DNA of 64,000 bases from Patagioenas fasciata (GCF_037038585.1 NC_092541.1:6079445-6143444); one strand, 5' to 3'. Counted from the first letter of the stretch, positions 1 to 11,371 are shown. The notes: generated from the letters alone by a model not told the origin. Program-made: numbers and translations.

Positions 1-110
1 TGAGTTTCTCCCTTCTCTTTTGATTCTCTACCCTGTTCGCAGTGGGGAGGTGGGGGAGTGAGCAAGTGGCTATTGTGGTTATATTGCTGGTTTGGGTTAA
101 ATCGTGACAG
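1..110 (-). mobile_element. Solo-LTR-like end of an avian endogenous retrovirus, cut by window edge
   Basis: The bases match the terminal part of the LTR at 44,241-44,993. Read on the - strand the end starts TGTCACGATTTAACCC, which resembles the TGTCATGGTTTAACCCC start I recall for a common avian ERV LTR family (ERVL/ERVK-like). Only the terminal 110 bp is inside the window; the rest would lie to the left. It is an old, diverged fossil. It is shared by both copies of the segmental duplication, so it predates that event. Confidence 0.6.
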
Positions 111-1400
111 TCAGGCAAGAGCAGGTGATGTTGATGAAGGACTTTGGAAACTGTCCCTCCACAAGAAAAGGATCTCTGCCAGTGTTTGAACTTTCCAGTT
201 GGGAAAAGGGCAATATCCACAGCCCCCTATGTGGATGGGTGCATGGCTGGCTGGCTGACTGGGTGGATGGGTGGATGGACAGATGTGTTCTGCTCATCAC
301 ACTGACCCTGGCTGAGGCCTCAGATGTTCTTTTGATCAAATCAGTGCCCAGTAGCATTGGTCAAACAAGAGGGATGGTTGTGAATGAACGTTGCCTACCA
401 CAGCCAGCTCACAGGTGTTCCATTGCCACCTGCACTTCTCAAGGGGTCTAGGATGATCAGCTCCTGCACAGAGCTTTTAGAGAGCAGAGCAGGTCCTGAC
501 ATAGCAGTACCTTGGGGGCCCTGGTCTCGAGGAAAGCTGCTCCATCCACTCTTGGGGATGAGCAGACACCACAGAGCAGTGATGGACCTGTGGGTGCTGG
601 TCACTGTCCTTGGACTGTCCTGGCCCATGGGGTGTTGGGCTTCCAGGGCCTCCAGTGTGTGACCCAGTGTGCTTAATCCCGATACTGATCTGTGAATGGT
701 GTCAGCCTTGCATGCCTGCCCAGTCCTGGGCCCTGTCAGGTTCTGTAGGGGTGGTGGTAGGGCTGCAGGGGGGAACCAATCCCTGCTGCCGGTGCCCATG
801 TGTGCTGGCCATGGCCCTCAATCAATTGAGGAGGTGAGGCCGTGGGGCATCCCTGAGGATATTCCATCCATCCACACTCCTGCTGTCCCCTGGGGACACC
901 TTTTGTCCTCTCCTCCTTCCCTAGCACAGCAGTGACCAGAGCAAGAGGTGTCCCATGCCCAGAAGCCTGCAGTGTCTTGCCTCCTTTGCCTCCCACAGAG
1001 TTGTAGCTTCTCAACTGAGGATAACAGAGGTTGTGCTTCTTGTTTGCAGGAACTCTGGGTGTATGTTTGGGTCAAAACACTGCAAGGTGAGGGCTGATGG
1101 CCACTTGCTCTGTGGTGGCTGGGTTGTTTTCCATACTGTCACGGGATAGTGCCCCAAAACGGTCCAGTGCACTGGGTCTCAGTAGCTCATTTTCCCTGAG
1201 CAGCTTGGGAGGGTGCATATGGAGGAAAGTCCCACTCAGAGGCCCAGGCTGGGATGCAGAAATCTTTAAAGAGTCTAAAGAGGGAACTGGGGCCCTAGAT
1301 GCAAGGATCACCAGGGACAAGTGAGAGTCTGCACCCCTTTGCCATTTTAAAGTTCACACAGAGTATCTGACTGCATTTCACAAAGAGTGAAGGCTGGATT
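111..1400. other. Intergenic DNA with no recognised gene
   Basis: I see no coding family, RNA gene or recognisable transposon here. The stretch matches 44,994-45,850 of copy 2, apart from two segments present only here. Short open frames on both strands show no family signature and are taken as chance. Confidence 0.5.
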
Positions 1401-1426
1401 TGGAGAGCCTTGCAGCTAGGGGAGCA

Positions 1427-1503
1427 GAAGAAAAGGAAGGAAGGGAAAAAGGAAGAGAGGAAGAAAGGAAGAGAAAGACAGGAAGAAAGGAAGAAAGAAA
1501 AAT
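1427..1503. repeat. Degenerate purine-rich GGAA/GAAA tract
   Basis: An imperfect A/G-only run lies just downstream of keratin K1. The same position in copy 2 (about 45,890-46,050) has a much longer, purer AAGG array, so this locus is length-variable between the copies. Confidence 0.75.
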
Positions 1504-1527
1504 TTGATAAGGAAACATGAGCCATGT

Positions 1528-1908
1528 TCATGGATTCATTCTTTGTCCAGCACCATGTCTGTACTTCCTGGGGAGCCTTCCCAAGGGCCACGTCCAGTAG
1601 CTTTTGCAGGGGAGGCACTTTCTGCCACAATAACGAGTGAAAATGCCAGAGAGGTCACAGCAGCCAGAGTTGATGGGCACTCCATCACAGCTGAGGATTC
1701 TGCCAACAGCAGCAGAGGTGGAGGAGCCCACAACGGTGTTCTGTGGGAAGAAGCTGAGGATGGGGCCAGGCAGGGTCACCACCACAGGGGAGGGCTCAAT
1801 GACAACGGTGGAGTTCTGGCTCTGCCTGACATATGGCTCATTGCGGCTGTTGGCCAGTGGGATTGGGCTGCAGGGCTGGCAGGGCAGGCACTGGTCATAG
1901 CAGGACAT
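1528..1908 (-). CDS. Feather beta-keratin K1, stop-loss extended
   Basis: Feather keratins (avian corneous beta-proteins) polymerise into the filaments of feather barbs and barbules; cysteines at both ends cross-link them. The frame starts [13 protein letters not shown], keeps the beta-sheet core around [11 protein letters not shown] (about residues 46-56) and the glycine/serine stretch GSSTSAAVG, and reaches RKCLPC, where members usually end at about 98-100 aa. Here the usual stop is gone and translation runs some 29 codons into former 3' UTR (126 aa). Family cysteines near residues 13-30 are replaced (for example SPIPL, NSRNEPY, RQSQ). The gene has a TATA box (2324-2330) and a noncoding first exon ending near 2261 with a GT donor. 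It is open but probably drifting; a working divergent copy cannot be excluded. It lies antiparallel to V-A1. Confidence 0.8.
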   Translation of the reverse strand: MSCYDQCLPCQPCSPIPLANSRNEPYVRQSQNSTVVIEPSPVVVTLPGPILSFFPQNTVVGSSTSAAVGRILSCDGVPINSGCCDLSGIFTRYCGRKCLPCKSYWTWPLGRLPRKYRHGAGQRMNP

Positions 1909-2323
1909 GCTCTAAGGCTCTGGATGTGCAGGGATGAAGCAGAGCACAAAGGTGGGTGAAGAGCAGCATGCTTACACTGTCACAAAGGAACCAAGGTCAC
2001 TACTGAATGGGGACGTGGAAGCAGTGCCAGGGACACAGAGTCTTCATTGATTCAGCCTGCCATGTCTCTACAAAGAGCAGGGAACCTCTCTTCCAGTGAA
2101 TAAACCAAAAGACCCAAGCTCTTTGAGCAGACATTCTCCACGTTTGCCACTCCCATGGCAAGGAGCTCCAGGACCAAGAAGTGAACAAAGCCAAGTTCAG
2201 CTAAGAGGTGTATTGAGGAAAGATCTGACTTTGGAAGAGGAAAAGAGACTTCAGACCCACCTGGCACCCAAACAGAAGGAGGCAAGAGAAGTGGATGAGA
2301 GAGCAGGCAGGGCCTTGTCTGCC

Positions 2324-2330
2324 TTTTATA
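2324..2330 (-). promoter_or_regulatory. TATA box of keratin K1
   Basis: The + strand reads TTTTATA, so the - strand reads TATAAAA in a GTATAAAAGGC context. It lies about 60 bp upstream of a splice donor (CAG|GTGGGT at 2261/2260) that closes a short noncoding exon. That is the usual feather-keratin layout, and the element is conserved in all four keratin units. Confidence 0.8.
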
Positions 2331-2399
2331 CCTGCCCTACATTGCCGCAAGGCAAGAGGCACTCTTGCAGGGGTAACAATTTTCTGACAAGCTCATCTT

Positions 2400-4190
2400 G
2401 AATGCAAACCATCACAGGTAATGAGATGGGTGGTGCTTTGGTTTCTTGCACTGCTGCCTTTTCATATCCAGGTTTGTGTCATACCCCTTCCACAATGAAG
2501 GCTTCTTCTAATCCCTGAGATGAAAAGCCCCCAGGATTTCTAGGGTAGTAATGAAGCGGTGCAGGCACAAGACTCAGCTCAAGTGCTGCATTTGTCTGAA
2601 GCAGACAAATGTTGTCATTCTGGGACACCCTGTTATGACTGAAGTGTCGCTCTCCAGAAGAAGCTCCAGGGATCCTCAGCTGGATCCCCAGATGCTCCTG
2701 TGCATAAGGACCCACCATATCCATCTCTTTCCCTCCCTCCTCAGCTCACCCCCAATGCTCACTTTTTTCCTCCCCAGGTGTGTGCATTATGCTGCTGGTT
2801 TTGACCCATCCTGCCCAGCACTGCCCTCAGGACAAATTATTGGACTGTTTTGACTGATCTCCTCTCTGTGCAGTCTGTGAGTACACAGACAATGCCATGG
2901 GCTTGCCTGGGGCCTTGTCCTTCCCCAGAATGCTCTAGCGTTGCTGTGGTTCCCCCCAGGTGTCCTCAATAGAATCTACAGTTTCTTGTGTTGTTACATG
3001 TATTCTTGTCTTGTGTGCTATTGTGAGCAGCTCTTTTTGTGTGAATTCACTTGAGAGCACAAATTTGTGCGTGATTCCACACCTGTGTGTATGAGCCTGT
3101 GTGCGTGTGTCCTTGTCACTCATCAGGAAGAAATGAGGCGCTCACAGCAGGGACACTCTCTATTGCTTTGTTCATGAGCAACATGTGTCCAGGGTCAAAA
3201 GGAGCCCAAGTGCACTTCAATGGCATGAAACTGCTAGAGATCTGACCATGCAAGAGGCGCTGAAATGCAGCACCTGTCTCCTGAGCCCTCCTTTTCCTGC
3301 TCCTCCAAACTTGCCCTCCTCTACTGTTGATTTCCAGCCACAACAATGATGGTTTCGCTCCAGTTTAGATCCTTCATTTAATTACAAGTTACAGTATTTG
3401 AAATGCCTCAGCACAGTGGGAAGTCCCCTCCACATCTCCCTCCATGTGAGGGCACAGCCACAAGACAGCTGAGGAGGGTGGGGATTGCTTTATGGGCAAG
3501 GACAAAGACTGAGAAATCCTGCACAACCATGTGCTGGCCATCCCTGAGTGGATGTGCTTCCAATGCATTGCTGAATGTGTCTGGCACGGCACAGAGCCCA
3601 CGCTTGTGTCCAGGACAATGTCAAAGGTACTTGTGCAGCCCATGGATTAGGTGTTGTGCCATGTAGGGACTATGACCTTGGATGAGACAGGTATTGAATG
3701 AAGAGAACATGGACTCTACTGTCGCTGTGCTGTGAGTGGAAGGAAAGACCCCGTGGCTTGCACAGGAAAGACAAAGAACTGATAACTGCTTTGGACTTCA
3801 GCACCCAGGACCACCATGTCCCGCACTGGAATCTCAGTCTGAGTGCGCAGCAACTGTCCGTGGAAGGGAAGAGACTTTGGCTTTGAGGACACATCCTCCA
3901 AAGCCTGGTATTTTCCCACAGGGGTGAACAGAAGAGACCCTCTTTCCAAGAAGGGCTCTGCATAGTGAATAAAGTTCCTGAGCCCATCTCCCCTCCTGAA
4001 TGTTTGTCTGCCTGAGCTAAGGTCCAACTTGGAGACAGCACAATCGAGAGGTTCCCTCCTTCCCTCCAGTGACCGCAGTGAGACCAGTGCCAGGGAGTTC
4101 TGCTGGCAAACCCAGGGCTGATTCTCCTCTCTGTGGAGCTGCCTCTGAGCTGAAGATTTAGTGTAGCCAAGGGCCAACCTCATCGATTTC
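2400..4190. other. Unit-specific intergenic DNA, no gene recognised
   Basis: This is the segment between keratin and V-A in the repeat unit, matched by 46,950-48,640 and more distantly by 17,300-18,930 and 29,850-31,340. A 255-codon open frame on the - strand (3716-4483) crosses it and enters CR1-derived sequence. It has no family signature and is not called as a gene. Confidence 0.5.
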
Positions 4191-5045
4191 TCATGGTGTA
4201 ACCAACACTGTAGAGAAGGGAAGTGCAGGGGAGGTGTGTACCTGCAGTTTGAAAGGACCTTTGACACCCTCTTCTGTACATGTGGAGCATGAATGTCTTC
4301 ATTAAGGAGCTGATAAGTTGTGTTAAAATGAAGAATGTGTCTGTCTGGCACCTCATGAAGCTCAAGAAGAGCAAGGGCAAGGTTTTTTTCTGGGGTAGAA
4401 ACCAGACCATGCAGTAACAGATGTTGGGGTGTCACTGCTAGGAAGCAGATCCACAGAAGACAATGTGTGTTTTTAGGAGACACTTAGCTGAACACAAGAC
4501 AGCATGTGCCCTTGCAGCCAAGACCAACCACATCCTGAGCTCTGACAGCCCAAGTATTGGTAGCAAGTGCAGGAAAGTGTCCCTACCTCTCTGTCCATTT
4601 GAGAACCCACCTGGAGTGCTGCTGCCAGGCTGGGGCTTCCCAGTCAAAGAAGGTTATCGACGTATAGAAAGGAGTCCAACAAAGGCCACCAAGGGGCATA
4701 GTGTGCTGCCAAACCTCACAACTGAGGAGAGGCTGAGAGAACTGGGTCTGCCCATCTTGGAGATGTCTCATGTAAGACCTTCTTGCTCTCTACAACTTCT
4801 TCATCAGAAGATGGAGAGAAGATGGACCAAGACTCAGAAGTGCACATCAAGAAGAGTAGAGGCAATGGACCAGTAAATGAGATGTGAAGAAGTTTGCCTA
4901 AGCAATAGGCTGAAAGAAAAAAGAACTGGAACGGGATTCTCAGTGAGGTTGTGCAATCTCCCTCCTTAGAGGTGTTCAAGGCTGGAATGAATGTGGCCTT
5001 GAACAACTTGGTCTAAAGGAACCTTTTCCACCAGAGGGCCAACCT
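4190..5045 (+). mobile_element. CR1 LINE fragment (late RT to 3' end)
   Basis: A decayed piece of CR1 ORF2 and 3' tail. Recognisable bits include the KKSKGKVF-like region, the tract encoding NPPGVLLPGWGFPVKEGY, and the tail ending in 'gacccctggaagtcc'. The same fragment sits upstream of every V-A segment, so it inserted before the units multiplied. Confidence 0.75.
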
Positions 5046-5154
5046 ATATGACCCCTGGAAGTCCATTATCACTTACATTCTCACTGTATAACTCCCACCT
5101 TACCCCTGTTCTCCCTGACCCCTGCACACTCACATTTCTCCTCACACTCCCTCT

Positions 5155-5577
5155 GCCACAACACAACTTTCAGGCATTGTACTGGGACTACACAAAGGCG
5201 GATGGAAGGAGACTCTCAGCCTCCTTGCTGCCAACCGCAAGAAACCAGTGGCTGCTATTTCCAGCTCCTGAGCTCAGAGACAGCTCTGGGAAGCTGGTCC
5301 ATCTCCTGCGTCAGGGCCCTGCTGTTCCCCAGGCTGCAGCCGGCACGGTGTGGGATTCTTCTTGCTGGAGGAGGGGCAGAGTCCATTTCCCAGAAGCCAA
5401 AATTCTGGCCGTGCAGAGCCCCGGAGCCCGGAAGAGAGGAGAGATAGGAGAGGCGAGGCGAGGAGAGGAGGACGAAGGGGAGGAGGACGGGGAGGAGGGG
5501 GAGGAGGAGGCGGCGCGTCCGGAGCAGAGAGCCGGGGCTGGCGGGGGGCAGCCAGGCGCAGGCGGCGGAGCGGCGGG
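5155..5577 (+). promoter_or_regulatory. Conserved 5' flank of V-A1 (probable promoter)
   Basis: A block beginning near AACTTTCAGGCATTG and running through CTCAGCCTCCTTGCTGCC to a purine-rich GA tract precedes the leader ATG. The block recurs before A2, A4, A5 and A6 but not A3. I see no clear TATA box. The promoter role is inferred from conservation and position. Confidence 0.45.
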
Positions 5578-6703
5578 ATGCGGCGGTGCCGGGGCGCAGG
5601 GCTGGCGGGACTGGCCGCGGTGCTCCTGGGTGCGCGGGGCTGGCGGGGCTGGGTGGCCGCCCAGACTTTGCCCGGTGTATTCCCTTGGGACCCACCACAA
5701 ACTCTTCCTTCTCCTTTTGTCTCTGTCCTCTCTCGTTCCCCTTCAACAGCTCTTTTGAGTCGCTTCTGGGTAGTCTCCCTCTTTTCCATTGTCTCTGTGA
5801 TTACAAGACTGCTTGCAGGTATACCTATCTTTCCATACACGCACTATTTTCTCTGTAAATTCAACACTTCTTATTTACCCGATTTCAGCCCACTTTCATT
5901 TTAACACTCACTCTTGCTCTCCACTCTTCCTACCTTCACTCATCTCTCCGCTCCTCTTTCTACCTATCTCTCCAGGCCGTTTCCATCAGTAACCACTCTT
6001 CCTACTCTCTGAAGACCCCTCTGCTCTCTCACTCTGAGAGTTTGCTTTCCTGCACCTCTCCATTATTCAAATACATAATCTAATCCCCTTATGCTTTCAA
6101 CATATATTTTTTCGGAATTCAGCCCTCCGTACTTCACTGCAACACACCCATTCTCATCCCCTCTTCATCCATCCATCCATTAATCTGACTTTCTTTCTGT
6201 GTCACAATACATCAGTTCCAAAATCCCCCCAAACTTCTTCTCTCGCTCCACACACATCCAGCACATGACCACTCTCCATCCCTGTTCATGGGTACATCTT
6301 CCCATCCTTTCTTGTCCAACTCCTTCTCACTGCCAGTCTACCTAACAATTTCTTGTGGAAAATCCGAGTTGGGAGAATTTTGATGATCATTGGTCTTTTT
6401 TTCCTTCTTTCTCTGCAGTGACTGTGGGCAGAGCCCAGGTGCAGCAGGAGCCCTCGGCAGAGACCACCGAGGGCACCGGTATCAGCATCAGCTGCTCACA
6501 TCCCAACATACAATCGTACTACTACATCGCCTGGTACCGTCAGCTACCGGGCCGACGTCCCGAATTCCTCGTGAACAGTCCTAGAGGCTCCTGTCGGACC
6601 CGCCGGGCCGGCTGTCGGTGGCGGCAGACCGCCGGTCCAGCGCCCTGTGGCTCTCCCGGCCCCGGCGCGGGGACGCGGCGGTGTATTACTGCGCCTTGGA
6701 TGA
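5578..6703 (+). pseudogene. TCR alpha/delta V segment A1, frameshifted
   Basis: Leader exon 5578-5629 encodes MRRCRGAGLAGLAAVLL plus one base, with a GT donor at 5630. The V exon runs 6419-6703 after CTCTGCAG. It encodes VTVGRAQVQQ, the first cysteine in ISISCSHPNI, the core tryptophan in WYRQLPG, and ends in the frame-3 YYC context. Compared with its copy A5, seven bases are missing near 6592, between the CDR2 region and SDPPG, so the rest of framework 3 and the second cysteine are out of frame. Splice sites and RSS remain, so it could still rearrange but would not give a normal V domain. As a V segment it would encode the antigen-recognition domain of a TCR alpha or delta chain. Confidence 0.85.
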
Positions 6704-6742
6704 CACGGGGAGAGGAGCCGGGGCTGCGGCCGGGCACGAACC
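6704..6742 (+). promoter_or_regulatory. 23-RSS of V-A1
   Basis: Heptamer CACGGGG, a 23-bp spacer, then nonamer GCACGAACC (consensus CACAGTG and ACAAAAACC). The invariant CAC is present; the 3' half of the heptamer is atypical. It follows the CALDD codons directly. Confidence 0.85.
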
Positions 6743-6796
6743 GCCGCGGGCGGGGTCGGGTGGGTGGGGGGAGCGGGTGAACCACCCCGGTCGGAT

Positions 6797-6811
6797 CCCC
6801 CAGGGGGCGCT
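6797..6811 (+). promoter_or_regulatory. CTCF-like motif downstream of V-A1
   Basis: CCCCCAGGGGGCGCT matches the core consensus CCASYAGRKGGCRSY at all but the third position. It starts 55 bp past the RSS. The motif is conserved in all six family-A segments in the same orientation. Confidence 0.6.
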
Positions 6812-8250
6812 GCCGCTCCGCCCGCCGGTGCCGCCTTCTCCCGCCCGGCCCCGGGACGGTTCCGTCGCCCGAGCGGCACCGGCACCGGCTTCAGCATCAA
6901 CATCGGCATCGCCATTGACATTTCCGTTGCCACTCCCCGCGGGACGGAGACAGAAATACCCCGTCACAGCAGGGTGGAATCGCGATCGAAGCAGTGGCGG
7001 TGGCCGGCGGTGGCCGGGAAACAGCGACTGCACCCGCCGACTCCCGGCGAGGAGCAGCGACTTTCTGCTCTGCACAGGGAGGCGGGCATCAGAGATCCTC
7101 CTGCCCACGGGCAGCTGCACAGCCCTCGCTCCTGCTGCACCGACCGTCCCATGGAACAGATGGGAGCTCTTCTTGGGATTTTGGTTTTCCCCACCAGCAC
7201 AGCCAAGGGATCCCTGAGCAGGTGCTTTCCTCTGCCCTGTAAACACAGGGACTCCCCTGCTAAAGTGCTAATGCAAAATTCGACTTGGAAAAAAACAACC
7301 AGAAGGGGTTTAATTTTTGCTACTTTGTTAAAGCTCAGATATGCAATTTAAAACTGTGTCCTCCAGCTACCACATGTGTAGGGGAAGGGTCAAAGGAGGA
7401 GGAAAGAGAAGGCTGGGGAGGAACAAGGGGACTGAATAGAAAGGAGGAAGAAAATAGAAGTCGGTACCTGCACGTGAGGCAGGACTGCTCAGTGCATTTG
7501 TTGGGATGATCCCTATGCCTGACCACTACAGCTCCCCCGCTTTCTTATTAAATCCTTTCTTAACCATCCTTCTGTGTAACGTCCCCTGTTTGAGTGCCAG
7601 CAGTTGGGGAGAGTGGTGTGAAAGAGAGAACTGGGTGCCAGTAACTGGATGGACCGTGCTGTGTGCAGCAAGACCTCCAGCCAGCAGCTGGTGAAGAGAC
7701 CTCTGCTCACAGGGTCTGTCAGTCTCTGTGTCAGCAACTGGAGGGACAACATCACACATGCATGTGTGAGAAGTCATTGGAGGGATCTCAGTGGTTTTTG
7801 GTGTTCTTTCTGAATTTAAGTTGATGCTCACGTGTGTTTGTGGAATTTTTTGCCATATTGCAAAGTTGCTTGCCCAGTGAGCAGGAGGAAAAGTTGTATC
7901 TAAAGCCAAAGCCAGCGGTGGGTAAGGTGGCCCAAGGCCAGCACATGACTGCTCAACAGACTGATGCTACCAAGCTGTGGTAATGTTTGAGGGATCCAAG
8001 AGTGTGGAAATAACTGTGAGACGAGTGGGTGATTGTGTGCATCTCTTTGTCAGTGAACATCAGACTGGCCATGCCAGGGAGAAGGGGGAGCCCCAGGTGC
8101 TGGGTCAGAGGGCCCTGGCTCTGGGCAGGGCTATGAGATGGGCTGAGGGCCCATGGCGATATTTGAGGGGTGCAGGAGTGCGGCTGTGCTGGTGACTCCA
8201 GAGGGTGAGGGGGTGTGTGTTTGCGCTATGGAAATGTATGAGCCAGGCAT
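6812..8250. other. 3' flank of V-A1, no gene recognised
   Basis: The first 500 bp is GC-rich and is conserved after A5 and in part after A3 (about 33,840-34,330). From 7,372 on it joins sequence that in copy 2 lies 2.1 kb further downstream, marking a deletion in this copy. Long open frames in the GC-rich part look like composition effects. Confidence 0.5.
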
Positions 8251-8254
8251 CATG

Positions 8255-8640
8255 GAGACAGTCCAATAAAGGGACACTGAAATGATGAAGAGACTGAAGC
8301 ATCCCTGACATGGTGATAGACCGAGAAGCCTGGGACTGCTCAGCACAGAGAAATCTCACGGAGATCTCATCAGTGTCTACAAATATCTGAAGGGAGGTTG
8401 TGAAGAACACAAAGCCAGGGTCTTCCCCATGGTGTCCAGTGACAGGACAAGAGGCACTTGGCACAAAGGGAAACAGTGGAGACTCTGTCTGGACACCAGG
8501 AAACACTGTTTCACTGTGAGGGTGAGTGAGCTCTGGCACAGGATGTCCAGAGTGGTTATGGAGTCTCCATCCTTGGAGAGCTTGCCTTCTTCAGTATCCC
8601 AAAGAGAAGCTGAGAAGAGAAAGATTTTTGGTGCTTCTAA
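8255..8640 (+). mobile_element. Old CR1 LINE 3' fragment
   Basis: Translation gives decayed CR1 ORF2 C-terminus: a V-S-D-R-T-R-G-T run, LDTRKHCFTVRV, then ELWHRMSRVVMESPSLE. Its copy lies at 54,860-55,250. Confidence 0.75.
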
Positions 8641-10132
8641 CACTTGACTGCAGGATGAGGAGCCAGATGGAGCCAAACTCTGCTTGAGCACATCGCAAAA
8701 GGCAATGGACCTGGTTGGGAACAGGGAAAACTCCTCCTAGAAACTTGGAACTGTGATTTTTTAATGATAAAGGTGGAGCATGGGTGGAGATGGATCTCAG
8801 TTAGAATGAGACTCTGACTCCACAGAATGTTGATTAAAATACTGGAGATAAAACAAGAGTGTAAAAGGAGATGGCACAGGTGATGCAATGCCCTTTCAAT
8901 TGTGGGATCCCTGAGTTATGGAGCATAATGTGGAGCTCAAACTGGGTTTTAGCACATAGTGCAAATCCCAGCCATGCAGAGATTTGCTGGTACTGTCATC
9001 TTTTCAGTTTTCATGGGACATTCTTAGAAATACACCACTCCTAATTTCTAGTGTTGAGTGAAAGGACATTTATATGAAAGACCAGTGCATCAATCCCAGA
9101 TCAACACAAGGATGTGTTTGTGGCAACATTGCCAAATTCGTCAGGTGATCTATACAGCTCAGCACAACACAGGCCTATGCCTGCTCAGGTCAGGTTAACT
9201 TAACGATAATGAGCAGTTTGTTAGCTCTGCCATTACTGGTGCCTGGTATCATTTGGAAAGTGAATGGGAGTAGGGGTCCCCACCTGCAGTACCCCCACCC
9301 CTTCACATGCCCTTTCAGCTCTGGGGTGCAAGGCTACCCCATTCCCAGCCCTCACAGTGCAGCACTCCAATGGGTGCCCCATGTGCTCCCTGGGAATCGG
9401 GGGTGACCTACTGGTCCCTCACCCTGTTCCCTGGTGAGCCCTCACCCTTTTCCCTAGACTAGGAGTACATTGTCCTTGTCACCTCTGAGTTTGTGGAACC
9501 CAGCAACCCCACTAGAGCCAGGTTCCTCTCTCACACTGTGGATTTTCCCAGCAGAAACAGGACACGGCCAGAACCCCTGGGCAACTCCACAGCAAAATAA
9601 TCTCCTGGTTTGGAGGATTTGGGGGAGAGGTGTTGTACCCAGGTAGCTGAGGAAAGAAAGGGGAGAAGAGAGAGAAACAGAAGAGACTTCTGTTCCCAAA
9701 GGAAATAACAGTGTTGCCAGACAGCTGAGGATCCCAGAGGAAGATGTGAAACCTCCATGGGGAAAGAAACCTCTGATCTCCTAAATGACTCAGAAGTGTT
9801 TGTGCAGAATTGCAGGCGATTCCAGTTGGGGCTTTGAGAATTCCGCTGTGAGCTGACTGGGAACAGCCCCTTCCCAGGACTGGGGCTCTCAGAGTGCCCA
9901 GGACCCCTCATTGTGGAAATGCTGACAAAGTCTTTGGCTGAGGGAGCCACAGGTGGTGCTGCTGGAGGAGGGAGAAACCCAGAAGGAGCATTTGAGGCAC
10001 AGGAAGAACAGATCAGTTGTCTTCCCCACTTCTACATTTGCTCCCCCACCAGAGTGGTTTCCGGTAGCTCTGGTATCTCGGGGCTGGGAGGTGCTTTTCT
10101 GACTCTCACTCAACAGGCAGGCTGCTCTCAGT
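8641..10132. other. 5' flank of V-B1, no gene recognised
   Basis: The last 250 bp before the leader are conserved upstream of all four family-B leaders (the stretch from GGAGGAGGGAGAAAC to GGGAGGTGCTTTTCTGACTC). This is the probable promoter and 5' UTR. It contains ATTTGCTC, a partial octamer, on which I put little weight. The rest holds nothing I recognise. Confidence 0.5.
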
Positions 10133-11332
10133 ATGCACCTCGGGTATCTCGTCCTCACTGCCTTTCTGGGGCAACTGCTGGGTAAGTCCTGGATTTTCCT
10201 CAACACATTCTTTCTTCTCCTGTGGAAACCCTCACCAGCCGTATCAGGTCCATATGGGAAAATAATCTTGAATTATAGGAAAAGATTGGGACACATTAGC
10301 TCACATTTGTGGTTTTACATTGGCTCTCTCAAGGTGTTTTTACTGTTCAAAAGGGGAGAGATCTCAGACCTCTTCTCCTGCTTTTCTGTTGCCTTCAATC
10401 CATCTCTCTCTGTCGCTCTTCTCTGATCCACATGCTGTCTTCATGGGAGATCTCAGCTGTCTCTACACTCTCACATTTCTCCATTTTCAACAGAAATTAG
10501 CAGATCTTGTCAAAGCCGCCCCAAGGACTATAAAGCACCCATGAGATTGACATTAATAGGGTTTCCATTCTGCCTCCTGGCTGGCACATCAGCCATGGCT
10601 CCCAGTTTTCTCCTTTTTGTTGTTGTCACAGCCAGGGTTCCCTTATTTCAGGCTCAGCATTTTATACACTCAGGGGGTCAGGAGCCCTCTAAGAGGAGAA
10701 GTACGGAGAAGAACGATAATTTTTTTTTTCTATACCTCCATGGATGGCTCTGCCTGCTGCAGGGGTGCTGGTACCTAACCATGAAGGTCAGGCATGACAG
10801 GCTGTTCCCTGGTCCTCTGGGCAGTGGGAGCAGGGACACAGAACAGCTCTCCTCAGAATCCACACTTGCCTGTGAGCTCCAGCCTCCTGCCCAGAACTAC
10901 TGTCCACCTCCCTTTCCCCAGGCATAAGGATTTTCCTGTAGGGTAAGGGACAAGGAGTCTGCTTCAGCAGGGTTTTCCATCCATTCTTGATTTGCTTCCC
11001 AGAGCCCTTCCCTGCAGAGTTCCTGACCTTCACTTTCTTCCAGGCACCATGGGGCAGGTCACTGTCACCCAGCAAGAAGGACAAGTCACAGTGAAGCAGA
11101 GAGACACCTTCCAAACTACCTGCACATACCAGACCTCCAACTTTTATGGCTTGCTCTGGTACCAGCAGAGGAAAGGCCAAGCTCCCCAGCTGGTCTCATA
11201 TCACACAGGATCTGGCCTCAAGCGCAGCGACCGTTTCAGTACAACTCTGAACACCACGGGGAAATACAGCGTCCTGCAGGTGGAGGAAGTCGAGGTGTCT
11301 GACAGTGCCTTGTACCTCTGTGCTGTGCAAGA
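10133..11332 (+). CDS. TCR alpha/delta V segment B1
   Basis: Leader exon 10133-10181 encodes [16 protein letters not shown] plus one base, with a perfect GTAAGT donor. The V exon runs 11044-11332 after CTTCCAG; the join is phase 1 and gives a glycine. The mature part begins near [10 protein letters not shown]. Landmarks are the first cysteine in TTCTYQT, the tryptophan in [10 protein letters not shown], a CDR2 around SYHTGSG, the framework run [16 protein letters not shown], and the second cysteine in ALYLCAVQ. The frame is open from ATG to RSS. It would encode the variable domain of a TCR alpha or delta chain on T cells after joining to a J segment outside the window. Alpha cannot be told from delta usage here. 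The intron is 862 bp. Confidence 0.93.
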
Positions 11333-11371
11333 CACCCTGGTGCAGGGAGCTTCCTTGGCTGTGCAAGAATC
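11333..11371 (+). promoter_or_regulatory. 23-RSS of V-B1
   Basis: Heptamer CACCCTG, 23-bp spacer, nonamer GCAAGAATC. The other three family-B copies have GCAAGAACC, closer to ACAAAAACC, so this copy has one extra mismatch. Confidence 0.85.

Noticed and set aside
3716-4483. 255-codon open frame on the - strand, repeated at 48,168-48,935
   Set aside because: Partly antisense to a decayed CR1 fragment, no recognisable domain, and its conservation is explained by the recent duplication.
6686-7246. Long antisense and out-of-frame open frames over family-A V exons and flanks (also near 21,021, 32,594, 41,287, 51,181, 63,581)
   Set aside because: GC-rich sequence with few stops; no domain in these frames.
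7540-7560. ATTAAA within 'cttattaaatcctttc', repeated near 23,000, 34,700 and 54,150
   Set aside because: No upstream coding gene to terminate; probably just part of the conserved family-B 5' flank.
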